From Kwoniella bestiolae CBS 10118 (Eukaryota > Basidiomycota > Tremellomycetes > Tremellales > Cryptococcaceae), in the NCBI RefSeq assembly GCF_000512585.2, contig NC_089241.1, forward strand, positions 3,862,001 to 3,926,000: DNA of 64,000 nt, read 5' to 3'. The translations under genes and the position numbers were made by a program. Under the pieces are notes generated by a model, which was not told where the DNA came from, did not search any database, and worked only from the letters and a program-made list of their open reading frames with translations. This document shows, in pieces, positions 47,515 to 59,100 of the stretch. Every line of letters begins with the position of its first letter. Positions within the stretch are counted from its first letter, which is position 1.

Positions 47515-50500
47515 TCAATTCCCGCTTGCCAAGTTATTGATGAAGTCGTCGACCGAGATGTACTCGATCTACATTGCACGAGTTGTGATTAGACGTCGCT
47601 CCTACCTTTACCGTTCCTTTGAATTGACCAATGATTGCACTCACCCCTTCCGTCGCACTTATCTTTCTTTCAGGAGTAACATATACGAATCGAGTGTGAT
47701 CCGTTACGTGTCGAGCTCTGAGGTTTTTCAAGTCGTTGATCTGAAGCTCTTCCATTCTTGCCAGGTTAGATTCCTTGATGACCATGGGGAAGGTCGGACC
47801 GAGCTTCTGGTTGTACTTCTCGCATAGGGTGACCAACTCTTGATAATCGGTGGTTGCGCATACGTCATGCAACCACGTCTTCCACTTGACACAGTCGTCG
47901 GCTTGGTACGGATTAGGCGGGCAGCAACTGATGCATAGGCCACCGCCCGAGGTGATGCCTGCGCCAGCAAGGTCACGTAGTTGATCGTCGAGTGGGAGGA
48001 ACTGTACCAGGACTGAGTAAGCTTGGGTCGCATCAGGGCATAACCTGCCACCGCAAGTGTTAGTAGTCCTCCAGTCATAACAGTTGTTATTAGGAGATCA
48101 AACTTACTGTCGGTTGGACCATCCGATGTTGATGAATTCCATCGCTGCAGGAGTAAGGTATGCAGCCCAATGAGGATGGGTCATGCAGAACTTCATGACG
48201 TTAATGAACGTCCCTGGTGATCGCAAAATCAATTGCGGAGAGAAGGTGACCAAGCCTCCATCACCGTCGATGGCATTGAGTGAGAAGTTGACGGGAACCG
48301 AGTCTTTGACAGTCTGGATTGGGGTGGTTGCAGGGGTTGGAAGAGAATTCTGGGCGGCAGTACTATATAAGGCATGTTCAGGTTTTAGCAAGTTTGAAAG
48401 GCTTCCGCGATTTCGTTACTAGGAATGAGATACTTGCGTTGCTTGAGCTGCAGCCCTTCTTCTAGGATCAGCAGGAAGTTGCACAGATACAGCAGGACCA
48501 GTAGGACTAGAATTGCAAAGATGCTCGGTCAGCTCAGACGATGTTACCGAGCGATGAAATGCACATACATGGTAGGTGATTGAATGGTGTTTGGAGAGCT
48601 ACCCCCAGCACCGTTCAAGGCCTGGTTTGATTGGTTCTGTCGGGGAACGAACGCAGAAGTGGGCCGTTGAGGTAAAGTTGACACAGGTGGAGGTCGATGT
48701 CTACCATTGCCGTCATCAACATTGGCGTTCCCTGGTCGACGGGCAGCTCGACGATCGACAACATCATCTATCATCTGGATTTTTTTCGGCTGGACGTACT
48801 TGGGTTTGTCCAACAAGGGTAATCGGCCCTTTGCGGAAGATCCAGCTACTGGAGCAGGGTTGAATCCTGGCACGGGACCGGCAGACGATGTGTTGGGTTT
48901 GGGCGGTAGGATAGTGGGCTTGATAGAGGTATCATCGACTGTTGATGATTGAGGTAACGAAGTGTGGGGGGTTACAGGTTCAGCATTGTGACCAGCGGTT
49001 GGCGATGTCCGATAATCTTGAATGTCAGCAGAACTTGCTGATCCAGCCTGGGCAAGCTGACCGGGAGCCACCTTCGCCGAAGCTGCCTGTTGAGCTTCGA
49101 TCCTGCTGAGTATAGCTTTGACTGCATTCACAGGTTGTTGGGAGGGAACAGATGTAGTCGAAGGAGTTCTAGCTACATTGTTGACCGCTCCTGTCGTGGC
49201 AGCAGCTTGAGAGATACGCGATGTAGAAGCGGGAGGAGCGGACGGAGCAGTAGGGGCTGGTCTGAAAACAGGTGCTGGGACGGGAATGGGAGCAGATGCG
49301 GGTGCAACAGCGGATGTAGCAGGATTCTCATCGAAAATACCTTCTTGCAAAGCGCCGAACGTGACCCCGGAAGAAGTAGGTGGAGGTGATACCACTCTTT
49401 TAGAGATCTTGCCAGCATTGGCCAGTCGAGCGGTTCTCTCTTCATTCCTTGCTCTCTTTGCGTCTCGGTTGAGTTGTGAGGTGGAGGTAGAGGCGGAGGC
49501 GGAAGTGCTGGCTTCGGAAGATACAGGTGGTGCTTTTCTCTTAGAGGACGAAGGTCTTGGTTCCTGTGCCTCGTCGTCCGAGGATGCAGCTTCGAGTTCT
49601 TCTTCGACTCCTTCACGGTCGGAGTTGAACTCCGAACCGAACTCTGAAGCAGGTGATCCGAGGGAAACGACAGCATTTGAAGAGGTAGATGGTTGGGGCA
49701 TGGTCACTGGTGCAGGGATGGCAGGTCCAGATGCAACAGCTCGCGATGATGCGGGAGTGGTGGAACGAGAATTTCGAGCGGATGACGGCTGTAGTTGAGG
49801 GTTGGCAGCTCGATCTCGAGCTCGTCGTCGTCTCTCTTTTAACAATTTCTTGAACAGATAGTAATCCGAATCCGCCTTCTTAGTGTAGAGATCATGTGGG
49901 ATCTCACGAAACTCTTTCTCTAACATCTCTCTTCGTAACTCCTTTGCCCTTCGACGTTTATACGTCTCGTAGCTCCTCTTGTACCTGACACCGTCTCTCT
50001 GGGTCCTATTTATGTTGAACCATTGTCCTATACCTATTCTCAGCGACTACCTTTGGTGAACCGGAATGAAGAGGACTTACGCAGTTGTTCAGACGGCGTC
50101 TCGTAACAATCACCTATCTTGCCCGCCGGCTCCCTTCTCCCACGTCCGACAGGTATATTGAGGGACCTCCAGAATCTATGACGCCTAGTCAGCACTTGGA
50201 CAGCTCGATGCTGAATGGATCACTCACTCTCTTACAAGATTGGGTTGTCCTTGTTCGACGGTGAAAGAGTGGAGAGGTTCTTCGCTGCAGAGCAGAAGCT
50301 TTAGCTTCCAGTCATTGAGTATAGCCTGATCTTTAGGTATGCACTCACGTTTCCGATCCCGTTTTCAGATAACCATTCCACTGATCAAACGACCCATGAG
50401 ACACTTGCTACCAAAAAGCCTATAAACGAACTTACTATGACGCCGTAATGCTACAGAAAGGAGCGGCTGTTAGTCTACGTTTCTACGTTTCACTGTGATT

Positions 50501-50808
50501 GCTGCAAACTTACCCAACCAACCCATCCATCTTGTCGATCCCGTTTTGAGTTTCGATATTTCGCCCACTTGATTGCATCTAAAAGGATCGTTATTAGTTA
50601 GATGTATGTACACACAGACTGCCATGCATGAAATAGGAAAAATCTTCGGCGTAAAGCGTAACTCACCGACTTCGTAGTCACCTGCACCATCATCAGACGA
50701 AGGGACACTCTCATCTTCACTCCCAGCGATACTGCTCGTGTCGGACCTATCGTCCTGATCCCGCCTTGGCTCGAAACGAACTCTAGCTAGTTCTTCAGCC
50801 ACGGACAT
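47515..50808 (-). CDS. chromodomain protein with long disordered linker
   Basis: About eleven exons encode roughly 890 residues from ATG 50808 (MSVAEELARVRFEPRRDQDD). After an acidic Ser-rich start, several tiny exons (50501-50578, about 50440, 50355-50386 and beyond) build a chromodomain-like segment. It begins GDYEVDAIKWAKYRN, passes HYGVIWNGYLKTGSETEEPL, and ends QGQPNLVREFWRSLN. This follows the chromodomain pattern of D/E-Y-x-V, Y-x-V-x-W-x-G-Y, T-x-E-P and a C-terminal helix. A basic helical region (SYETYKRRRAKELRRE) and about 450 residues of Ser/Pro/Ala-rich linker follow. The C-terminal 260 residues are folded and Cys-containing (GGLVTFSPQLILRSPGTFIN; GGGLCISCCPPNPYQADDCV) and unassigned. 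One intron uses a GC donor (GCAAGT near 48435). The stop at 47515 assumes a 37-nt last intron; otherwise it stops at 47534. A histone-methyl reader role is inferred from the domain. Confidence 0.78.
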
Positions 50809-51450
50809 AGGTATATGTATGCGGTTATGGATGAATCACGGAGGACGTATCACGGAGGACGTATACACGGAATAGAATATGAACGATGAGATAGATTAGG
50901 AGAGACTAGAAGGGGCAGACATCTGACAGTGAATCATGGAGACCAAGAGTTGGACGATGAGAATTTGCTAAGTGGATGAGAATGAGAGACAGAGAGACAA
51001 GTAAGAAATGGATGTCAACGTTGAAAATGCAGTTCAACTCTTTATATATATATATACTCAGTTGTCATGGGAAACCACGCCTTCGCACCGCTTACACCTG
51101 AAATTACCCAAATAGGAAAATAAGGGAAATATTGGCACAGACCCTCTACCCCCCTTTTCAAGAAGGACCTACTTGTGTGTGTACCCCATTTTAAAGGGGG
51201 TTGTGGCTGAATAAGCAGAATCTGATTGGTCCCTCATCAATCTACTTTGGGCACTAGGTCCTTTGAAACAAAGGATAGGAAATTCAAGGATCCTTTCATC
51301 CCAAAGGACAAGATTGTAAGGCATGGTCTTCTATTTCCATGGACAGACTGTATGTGTATGAGTAGACAGACATCTTACTTGAACCCATATGCATGTGTGA
51401 CTATGGCTATGAGAAAGGGACTAACTCTCCGAATTTGGCTCTATGGCTTT
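50809..51450. other. intergenic, nothing recognised
   Basis: This stretch contains the promoter of the chromodomain gene, a TA dinucleotide run near 51040-51055, and the 3' side of the D-amino-acid oxidase gene. No gene is supported. Confidence 0.45.
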
Positions 51451-52801
51451 CTACAAGATCGAAATAGCATCTTCGGCTGTACCCCAGCAGCTCTGCCAAC
51501 CCGCACCTCCATGTCCGTAATTATACACTACCTTTGTCCCTTCATGGTCCGCCTCCTCAAATATCAAATCATGTCCTCTCTCAACTCTCACCCCTCCTTG
51601 TCTAGACGGGCGAAAACCTACCAATACATCAACTATCAATGATTCAAGGCGTGACTTTTCTTCTCTTCCCTTGACAGCTACTTCCGTCGAACTTTGTTCC
51701 GATCCTTTGTTGTCGGAAGTGAGGGTCGAGTCCGCTGAGCTTGATAAGAGGTTAGGACAAACCTCCAAGACTCTCCTAAGGATATTCCGCGTCGTCTCAT
51801 CCCTCGGCTGAGTCTCCCAATCGTCCACCTCCCTCGTTCCGCCAAGTACGACTTCACCACTAGATCTTGGGATAATATACGTCCTTTCTCCCCCTTCTCC
51901 GCCGTTGAGCTGGCCCACCTGTCTTGTCATACCTTCTTTCACCCATGGTGCGCGGATCTTGACGATCTGCCCTCTAGTGGGATAAACCGATTTGTCTTCT
52001 ACCCCTCCTAGATCGATCGCACCTGATCCCACGCATACGAAGATGGCCAGTGGTGTAAGGGATGTACCGAGCATGGTCTGGATTGAAGGATCGGTGATGT
52101 GAGAGAGTGATGGGAGGTGATAGCGATGGATCGTTACTTGTCCATATGATAGTTCGTGTATGCGACGAAGTAGGCGATTGAGGTAAATAGCTGGTGTCAT
52201 GGTGAGCGAGGTGAATTTGACGGCATGGTCTACACCTTCAGGAAGCTGAGATGGGTCCATAACCTGGAACTGCAATAGCGTCGTGTCAGCATTCCATTCG
52301 CAGCGCAAAAAATCAAGGGTTGAGAGTCGAACCGAGCTCACATCGGGATGTTCCTCATAAATGTGAAGATGCTGCCTATGACCCACAAACAACTCAGTCT
52401 GCTTGATCCTCATCAGACCCGTGCTCTCTCCCTCCCTCGCCCACTCATCATACATCACTTTGAAGGCTACACACATCCCCAATCATCATCAGCACGTTTC
52501 ACAAGAACGAGATGTGGTCAATAGGGGAGATAATCAAAGAGATCTATCACTCACTCCTCCTATCCCATCTCCGCTGCCTCTCATCCCCATCATCCGCGAA
52601 CGAAAGATGATGCGCCCCAGCAATGGTACTTGCGTACCTCGGATCAAGGGGATCATCAGGTAAATGATCAGCAATGATATGTACAGGGTGATGCTTTTCT
52701 TGGTACAGCGGGGTTTCGAGGAGTCGTATAGCTGTGGTCAGACCTATGATACCTGCTCCGAGGACTACGATGGGTCGTGGGGAATTAAGATCGGATGGCA
52801 T
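51451..52801 (-). CDS. D-amino-acid oxidase (FAD-dependent)
   Basis: Three exons (52555-52801, 52342-52466, 51451-52269) give 396 residues. The enzyme oxidises D-amino acids to keto acids with release of ammonia and H2O2. The Rossmann FAD-binding motif is at the start (PIVVLGAGIIGLTTAIRLLE), followed by the family signature IAGAHHLSFA. The mid-region has AIFVCVGSGAIDLGGVEDKS and YPTRGQIVKIRAPWV. The substrate/FAD region is YIIPRSSGEVVLGGT and VLVGFRPSRQGGVRVERG. The C-terminal DAO signature is VVYNYGHGGAGWQSCWGTAE. The start at 52801 puts the dinucleotide fold at residue 12; an ATG at 52873 would add 24 residues. The last residues are AISIL, not a standard SKL-type peroxisomal signal. Fungi often have several DAO paralogues, so I give no symbol. 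Confidence 0.95.
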
Positions 52802-52934
52802 CTTTTCGTATGACTGATGTAAGCAGGAAGAAAGAGGTGGAGTTGAAAAGATGAGGGGGATCCGGTCAGTCATAGTAATGGAGGCTTTTATATGCTTGTA
52901 CAGTAGGATTCGAGTGGAACAGATTGATTGTCAC

Positions 52935-53229
52935 ATTGGCGATAGTCCATCACGTTTTGTAACCTAGATTGGCGATATGTAGATCGCCAACGTTTAGATG
53001 GCAAAAGCAACGATCATGTGCATGGTCCTTCGAATAGGCATCGATTCCCATAGCATCAGTATTCAGCAATTGATGAGGGTGGTTGATTGGCGATGTGACA
53101 CCAAGAAACGGCGATGATGTTACCCAGATAGTCTTGAATGAGGTACGATTGGCGATATCAGCAGGTATGCAATTGGCGACACTCGGCGGTAGAGTTGGCG
53201 ATTTTCCTAAAACATGTTTAATTGGCGAT
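52935..53229. promoter_or_regulatory. array of TTGGCGAT motifs upstream of the D-amino-acid oxidase gene
   Basis: The motif TTGGCGA(T), mostly ATTGGCGAT, occurs at 52935-52943, 52968-52976, 53086-53094, 53148-53156, 53172-53179 (last base C), 53195-53202 and 53221-53229 on the plus strand. One inverted copy is at 52983-52990. A weaker copy (ACGGCGAT) is at 53108. Eight good copies in 295 bp, 134-428 bp upstream of the DAO start, look like clustered binding sites for one regulator. The spacing is irregular, so it is not a tandem repeat. Confidence 0.6.
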
Positions 53230-53389
53230 ATCAAAATCTCGGTTAAATCAAAGCCCCTCTCATCCGAGTCCGAGAGGATCTTTCATACCTCATCACTCAG
53301 CGAAGAATCGACAAATGGGAGACAGTGGGTAAGGTTCACAGAGCGTATGCATGCGATGCAGAACCTAGAACAAGCTCGATTGGCACGAT

Positions 53390-54612
53390 CTAACCCACGT
53401 GCTTCTTCATAAATTCGATAACAGGGACGATCGCAGTATCCCACATGGGATCCCGGGGCCCCTGCATATCACCGCGCACGCATCAGCTTCAATCATCCCG
53501 TGGTGATGCCGCCCCAGGAGCACAAGAGCAGAAACTTACCGCAAGATACGATTCGAACAAATGATCCGCACCATCCACATACTTCTCCCCAACATCCACA
53601 CCCATCCTCTTAAGTTTCTCGGCAAGTTTATAGCTTTGAGTAACAGGTACGATCGCATCCCCTTTCCCATGAAGTATGAACGTCGCTGGATGACTCTGTT
53701 TCTCATCGATATGATGCATCGCACCCCATCTATTCAACTCGTCGATATACTCCTCTTCAGTCCCGAAAGTATCCCTTCGAAAGATATTACCTATCTTCAA
53801 CCCGTTCTTGAACGTATAAGCATTCAGATCCGCCCGTACAACATCTTTCTTGGTAGGCGTATAGTCCACTCCCCAGGATATTCTGAGATTCTCAACGGTG
53901 GTGAATGGTTCCAGCTCCAGGGTGAACGCACTAGTCACGACGGTGTTATCCGGATCCCTATCGTTCAAAGCTAATTGCAATTCTTCCTCTGTCGAACCGA
54001 GGATAGGTAAAGGGAGGTTCTCAACCTTCAACTTGAAGAACTCATCTTCCAATGCCGTCAACCGTATACGTCCAACACGACCTTCGGAGGAGGGGACAAG
54101 TGATTCCCGCACCATAAGGCCAGATGTCCACCTGCCGAATTGCCTCCGCAGACGAAGGATTCCAGATCGACGGTATCTTCGCCCAGGACCGAGGCGAGGT
54201 TGGACCGACACCATTTATAGGCTGTTTGGATGTCCGATACGATATCGTCGTGGGTGGCTTGCGGGACGAAGCGGTAGGAGACTGATATGACGTGGTGTGT
54301 GAGTGATCGGAAGGCAGGGATGACCCATGCGTTGGGGACGTAATGTTTGCCGTACATGAAGGCGCCTGAAGCATTGTTCAAGTTGATTTAGCATTTAGGA
54401 GATTTCCGTATTGAGATACAAAGACATAGCATGGATTGATCGTACCCACCTCCATGGATCCAGAGCAACCACGGTCTCTTTCCTGAGCCCTTCTCAACCT
54501 CACCGTCCTTATTGACCGCAGGCCATATCCTAAGCGGAAGGTCGATACCATTGACTGTACCAGCAATATGATCGGTGAAAGGTCTAGGACAAGGAATGGT
54601 AGGTATCTCCAT
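53390..54612 (-). CDS. alpha/beta hydrolase of the HSL/esterase type, with an apparent frameshift
   Basis: Exon 1 (MEIPTIPCPRPFTDHIAGTV) starts at 54612. It runs to the oxyanion motif WIHGGG, split by a GTACGA-donor intron and completed as GGAFMYGKHYVPNAW. The nucleophile elbow is FVCGGNSAGGHLALW (G-N-S-A-G). A one-base shift occurs at about 54058: VVLDVYG runs into TGA, while the next frame continues with LTALEDEFFKLKVENLPLPI. Downstream the catalytic Asp/His part is present (HPATFILHGKGDAIVPVTQS; DGADHLFESYLA). The last exon is 53390-53462 (GPRDPMWDTAIVPVIEFMKK). The family hydrolyses short acyl esters or related substrates; the substrate is unknown. The break may be a real mutation or a sequence error. 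A 51-nt GT-AG intron across it would restore the frame but delete a conserved strand. Confidence 0.8.
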
Positions 54613-55206
54613 GATTGATAGTTGAGTATGTAGATAACGGTACTTGAGGGGTGACAAATGGGAAGAATAAGTATAGTCCTTAAATAGTCAGACGGTTGTT
54701 GAAGCATGCGCTGTATGTATGATCTTGTTAGATCCTTGATCAGTGCACTATGAGGTCGTTCGTGTTTGAGATGTTCTCCAGGCCATGATCAGGTCAGTGC
54801 TGATTGCCCTGCGCACAGCGCCTTCGAAAAGATCTATAATGTACGCCGAGTCACCATTCAGACCATTATCCTGAGATAGGTATCTAAGCTAAAGGGGTTG
54901 TTGGCGGATGCTGTGCGCAGGTAGCCAAAAAGCCTCCTCTCACACAGCCGGCCGCCTTCGGAGCTATGATCTTGCAATCTCTGTACACCGGATGAATGCT
55001 TTGCACATCGAGGACAGCCCTTTGTCGCATCCGCACATCATCGAGCATCAACTCTCCCAACTCCCCTCCACTTCAGTTGCGATGATAACCACGTGTCAAA
55101 CCACTTTCAACATCACTCATCAGCCGATCGCCGTCCCACCTCCCTCATCCTCTGCTCTTGAGTCTCCATTCTTCCACTCTATATCGGTATAGAAGAAAAA
55201 GACATC
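54613..55206. other. divergent intergenic region
   Basis: 594 bp between the hydrolase start (minus) and the F-box gene start (plus). Short frames here have no protein-like features. Promoters are expected, but I identify no specific site. Confidence 0.45.
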
Positions 55207-57077
55207 ATGCCCCGAAAGCTCAAGACTATAGCCAGCTCCGTATCATCGCCTTATCATCCCTCATGCGCATCGATCGAAATACTCCCCCTCGAGCTGAAAC
55301 TTCGCGTAGTCTCTTACCTCTCTTTATCCGACGCGCACAACTTGGCATGTTCCTCAAGATCGTTGCAAAATGCCGCCGAATCTCTCATCTGGTCAAAGGT
55401 GGATATGACCCTGCCTGTGGATTGGGATAAGCGGATATTGCTTTGGGAGGAAAGTATGCCGGATTGGTGGGAAGTGGAGGAACTCAGTCCGGAGATTCAA
55501 GATATATTGGTGAATTTCAAATCGACTATGGATATGGAAGGAGGGTCTATCGGTACACGGTCTCAGCAAAAAGATGATATATGCTGGAATCTGAGAGCTC
55601 TGAAGTTCCTCACGAGGACGAAGCAAGTCTACCGAGCATTGAAGAATCTCCCGTCTAGGAGTCAGTGGGTGAAGGAATTACGGATAGAATGTCGTCCGCC
55701 AAGAGTGAGCAAGTTAGGTGATCTGTTGGAATTGATCGAAGTCATCAAGCTCGTTAGAGAGAGTATAGGAACATTGAGGATCGGAACTCCAGATATCAGC
55801 TCAAGAGAGGGATCTAGAGAACTCATGGATGTGAATGACTATCTGAAACGGTTGGAGTTGACTAGTCCTCACCTATCGAGATTGCATACCCTCGAGTTCA
55901 ATCTGAATAAGATGCCTCCAGAAATCGAGATTGCCAATGTCCTCTCAACCGTCGGAGTCAGTAACACTCAGCATCTGATACTCAATCCTCGTTGGACCTC
56001 GTGCGCAAGGGCTGACTCGCCCATGGCCAAACAAATACCCTCGTTACCTTCACTTCAGACGATACGAGCGAACCAAATCCATCCCATGTCTATCCCAACG
56101 ATCTGTAGACTGGTCAAAGCTGCAGAGAATCTGGAGGGCATTATAGTAGACTGGAGGGACGCAGGCTATACCTGGGGATACTCGAGTGATCTCTTGGCGG
56201 AGGCCGAGATGAAGATGTTGCAGGAACACAAGGGATTGAGGAGGATCGAATGGCATGGTGGGATCCAGGCTAGATGGTGGTTCGAGAAGATATGTCAGAG
56301 TGGGTTCGACGCGGTTGAGATTTTAGTCGAAAGTCAGGCGATTGAATGTGAGAGTGAGACTTTTATCGAGGTGAGCAAATCCTCTTTTTTTAAAGACTGA
56401 TTAGACCTGATGGGCCTTTCGATCATCTCCACTACCATCAGAACATCTTCATGCCCCCTTTTCCTGCTCTCAAGACTATCCTCATCCCATGCCGGACTCC
56501 CAAATGGTATCGACACCTCTCACCACCCGATTGGGCCAAAGCGCCGCCACCTCGCAATTCAATCTCACCCCATGTCATCTCGCACCTACGAGACGCACCC
56601 AATCTCTTGGCTGTCCAGTTCAGCTGTCTCTCAACCCTTACTATCGAAGAAGTATCAGACTCAGTGCAATGGTGCGATAAGCGAGTCAATGGCGTACTCA
56701 TCAGAAGCTACCTAAATGAAGTGACGGGGGAAGAGTTCTATCATCTTCGAAGGCTGGAGCTATTGACAGTTCAGCCGAAAATCTACGATTCAACCTATAA
56801 AGGCCAATACGAATGTATGAAGAAATGTCAAGGGAACGAAGTGGATCATCGATGGGTGGATCATCTGTCTTACAAGAACGCTATGGTCCCTCCACCTATT
56901 CTGAAGAAGGTATACAAGTGTTCAGGCGAAAAGAGTGGTTGGCAGATACCTGGCAGGGGATTAGCGTTACCTGAATCTGCCTGGGTCGTGTTGAGGAACT
57001 GGAGAGTGAAATTGCCTGATAAAGGGATTGAAGGGCGGAAGATAGTTACGAGGAGGATGGCAAGGGATTTGCAGTAG
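55207..57077 (+). CDS. F-box protein
   Basis: Two exons (55207-56370, 56442-57077) give 599 residues. An F-box lies at residues 20-60: IEILPLELKLRVVSYLSLSD then AHNLACSSRSLQNAAESLIW, with the usual L-P-x-E start and a helix ending in W. The rest alternates helices and strands (ELRIECRPPRVSKLGDLLEL; NTQHLILNPRWTSCARADSP; LEGIIVDWRDAGYTWGY), like the irregular leucine-rich repeats of fungal F-box proteins. An SCF ubiquitin-ligase substrate receptor is the expected role; the substrate is unknown. The intron 56371-56441 is in phase and interrupts the C-terminal third. Confidence 0.88.
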
Positions 57078-57549
57078 TGGCGCAGATGTCTTAAGGTATG
57101 TACGATACGATTGGTTGTATAAGAGGATAGCTGGATATGGTCGAAACGCTTGTCGGCGTCACTGAGCACATCAAAGAACCCTGATTTATTCTCGACGCAT
57201 GTGGTATTGATTGACATCAAGGACACTGACGAACACTCATCTGCTTGTGTTGTTGATCAGCAGAGCTCAATCTCCTTGATCATTTCCATTGAGCAAGTCC
57301 TCGCTACATGTATGACCCACAACATTAGGAGTCAAACCTATCAAGGTCTCAACTGATTGATGCAAACGCTCGGACCGCACATCAACAATCACAACAAAAC
57401 CACCAGTCCATCAAAACACGTTTTCACCACAATCCTCCCCCACACCTCCTTTCGTTGCGAATGCTGATCATACTGATTGACGTTCCCCCACTTTGCCCTC
57501 GCGACTGACAAAGAACGCAAAAACAGCTCTGATGCTTGCTCTGGACGGG
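57078..57549. other. intergenic before the RNA array
   Basis: 3' flank of the F-box gene. No copy of the array unit and no gene is seen here. Confidence 0.45.
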
Positions 57550-57688
57550 AAAGGAATTGATCGAGCGTCCCTTTCGAGACTATCGTCTCAAAGCCAAGCC
57601 GGCTCGTAGGCGGTCCTACGAGCCGGCTGATACCTCGTGACTTAACCGTTATGGTTCTGAGAAATTTTTGTTAACTCGATCGAAGACA
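57550..57688 (-). ncRNA. array unit 1, putative structured ncRNA
   Basis: Read on the minus strand: a TATA-like box (57705-57710 on plus), then a closing stem strand CTTCGATCGAG, then the conserved hairpin block GAACCATAACGGTTAAG. Next comes a copy-specific hairpin at 57598-57627 with perfect 13-bp arms (GCCGGCTCGTAGG / CCTACGAGCCGGC), then CGCTCGATCAATTCC, which pairs back to the start. The closing stem uses GATCGAG/CTCGATC, a covariant version of the stem in the other copies. Only three T follow, so this copy has the weakest terminator and may be inactive. Confidence 0.65.
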
Positions 57689-58047
57689 GGAATTTTGGTA
57701 CGGTAAATATCCAACCCAGCCAGTCAATCTTTGGACTCGTTTTGGCTAGTTATTATTGATTACTGAGACTCATCAAGGCTGTATGTTTACATTCGATCTG
57801 CCCACCATATTCGAATCCTGCTCCCTACATGTTAATCCGTACATGGAGCTGAATACTGAGATTTGTAGCATGGCCTATGTCGAGGATATAACAAGCTACA
57901 GCAGAAGGGATGCGAACAATTGTTCCCATCCATCAGCAAACTTTTGCCCCTCCTTTCCCCCACCTAACCACGAATAAACCCCCCTCAAACACGTTCTCCT
58001 CCTCGTGGACACAACACATTGATGCAACAAAGGCAAAAAAACAGTTT

Positions 58048-58162
58048 AAAAAAGGATTGATCGACCGTCCCTCTCGAGACTGTCGTACAAGCTATGAGCC
58101 TTGGGCTCATATCTCGTACTTAACCGCTATGGTTCAGAGTTGATTTTGTTAACTCGGTCAAG
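58048..58162 (-). ncRNA. array unit 2, putative structured ncRNA
   Basis: The shortest unit. Minus-strand order: TATA-like box at 58184-58189, a stem strand containing GACCGAG, the conserved block with loop variant ATAGC, a hairpin 58094-58110 (ATGAGCC TTG GGCTCAT, perfect 7 bp), the other stem strand (CGGTCGATCAATCC), then six T. The closing stem pairs GACCG with CGGTC, again changed on both sides relative to other units. Confidence 0.7.
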
Positions 58163-58605
58163 AGCTGAATTATCACTAAGGGGTATATTCAGTAATGTGT
58201 CTAACCCACAAGTAAATACATTTTTATTCCCGAGCTATTTTGGCCATGAAAGTTGATTGATGGATTAATGATCAGAGGATGACACCGCTGCCGCTCCGCA
58301 ATCGAAAATATCGCTCCATCAGTATCATAACCCAAGCTGTTATGAAGTAATTCTATGCATTGGAAGAAGAGGGAAGCGCTGCAGAGGATGAGGATAAGAA
58401 AGTGAATAATCACATTGCTCAAGCTGATGTGGGATGATCGTGCGGTGCGATAGGAGAGGAAAGCCAAAACGTCATTTTCCCAGATTCCTATCAATCTGAT
58501 TCTCTCACCTCCTTTGGTTCAGGCAATCCATCAAATACGCTGTACTCCTTCTTATCATAGCGCAATGAGTGGATTCGAGACCAAAAAGATAATTGAAGCA
58601 AAGTG

Positions 58606-58780
58606 AAAAGGAATTGATCGCGCGACCTCTTCAGATCATTCGGACTGCTCGACTGGACGAGTCTTCCATGCACGCGAGGCTCCCGGGGGAACTTCCAGGA
58701 GCCTGTGCGTGCACGGAAGCCTCGTGTCAATCTGACAACCCTTAACCGTTATGGTTCAGAGACTTTTTGCTAACGCGATG
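58606..58780 (-). ncRNA. array unit 3, putative structured ncRNA
   Basis: TATA-like box at 58804-58808, a stem strand ATCGCG, then GTTAGC-A5, the conserved block and a long hairpin between 58663 and 58719 (CTTCCATGCACGC... with ...GTGCACGGAAG). A smaller hairpin (GACTGCTCGACTGGACGAGTC) follows before CGCGCGATCAATTCC and four T. Confidence 0.72.
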
Positions 58781-58965
58781 TCACACCAAACTTACGTTCT
58801 GACTATATGCGCTATGACATTTATTTGTCGCCGTCAAATGTCTTATTCCCCTCTCGATCATCAGCTTAATACCTCACCTCATCGTGTCATACCCATCAGC
58901 ACTGTTTCACCATACCTATTCCGGTGATTATCGAAAACCTGTTCCACTATGTGTACATGACTTCT

Positions 58966-59100
58966 AAAAGGATTGATCGGGCGTCTCAAGAGGTAACCCT
59001 TTCGAGACCAATGTGCCAAAGCAGAGCAGCCTGGTTCCGAGGCTACTCGATTGATACTTAACCGTTATAGTTCAGAGACGTTTTGCTAACTCGATCGAAG
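58966..59100 (-). ncRNA. array unit 4, putative structured ncRNA
   Basis: TATA-like box at 59120-59124, a stem strand CTTCGATCGAG, then GTTAGC and the conserved block with one change (ACTATAACGGTT). The hairpin is AGCCT GGTTCCG AGGCT (near 59030), then CGATCAATCC and four T. Confidence 0.68.
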
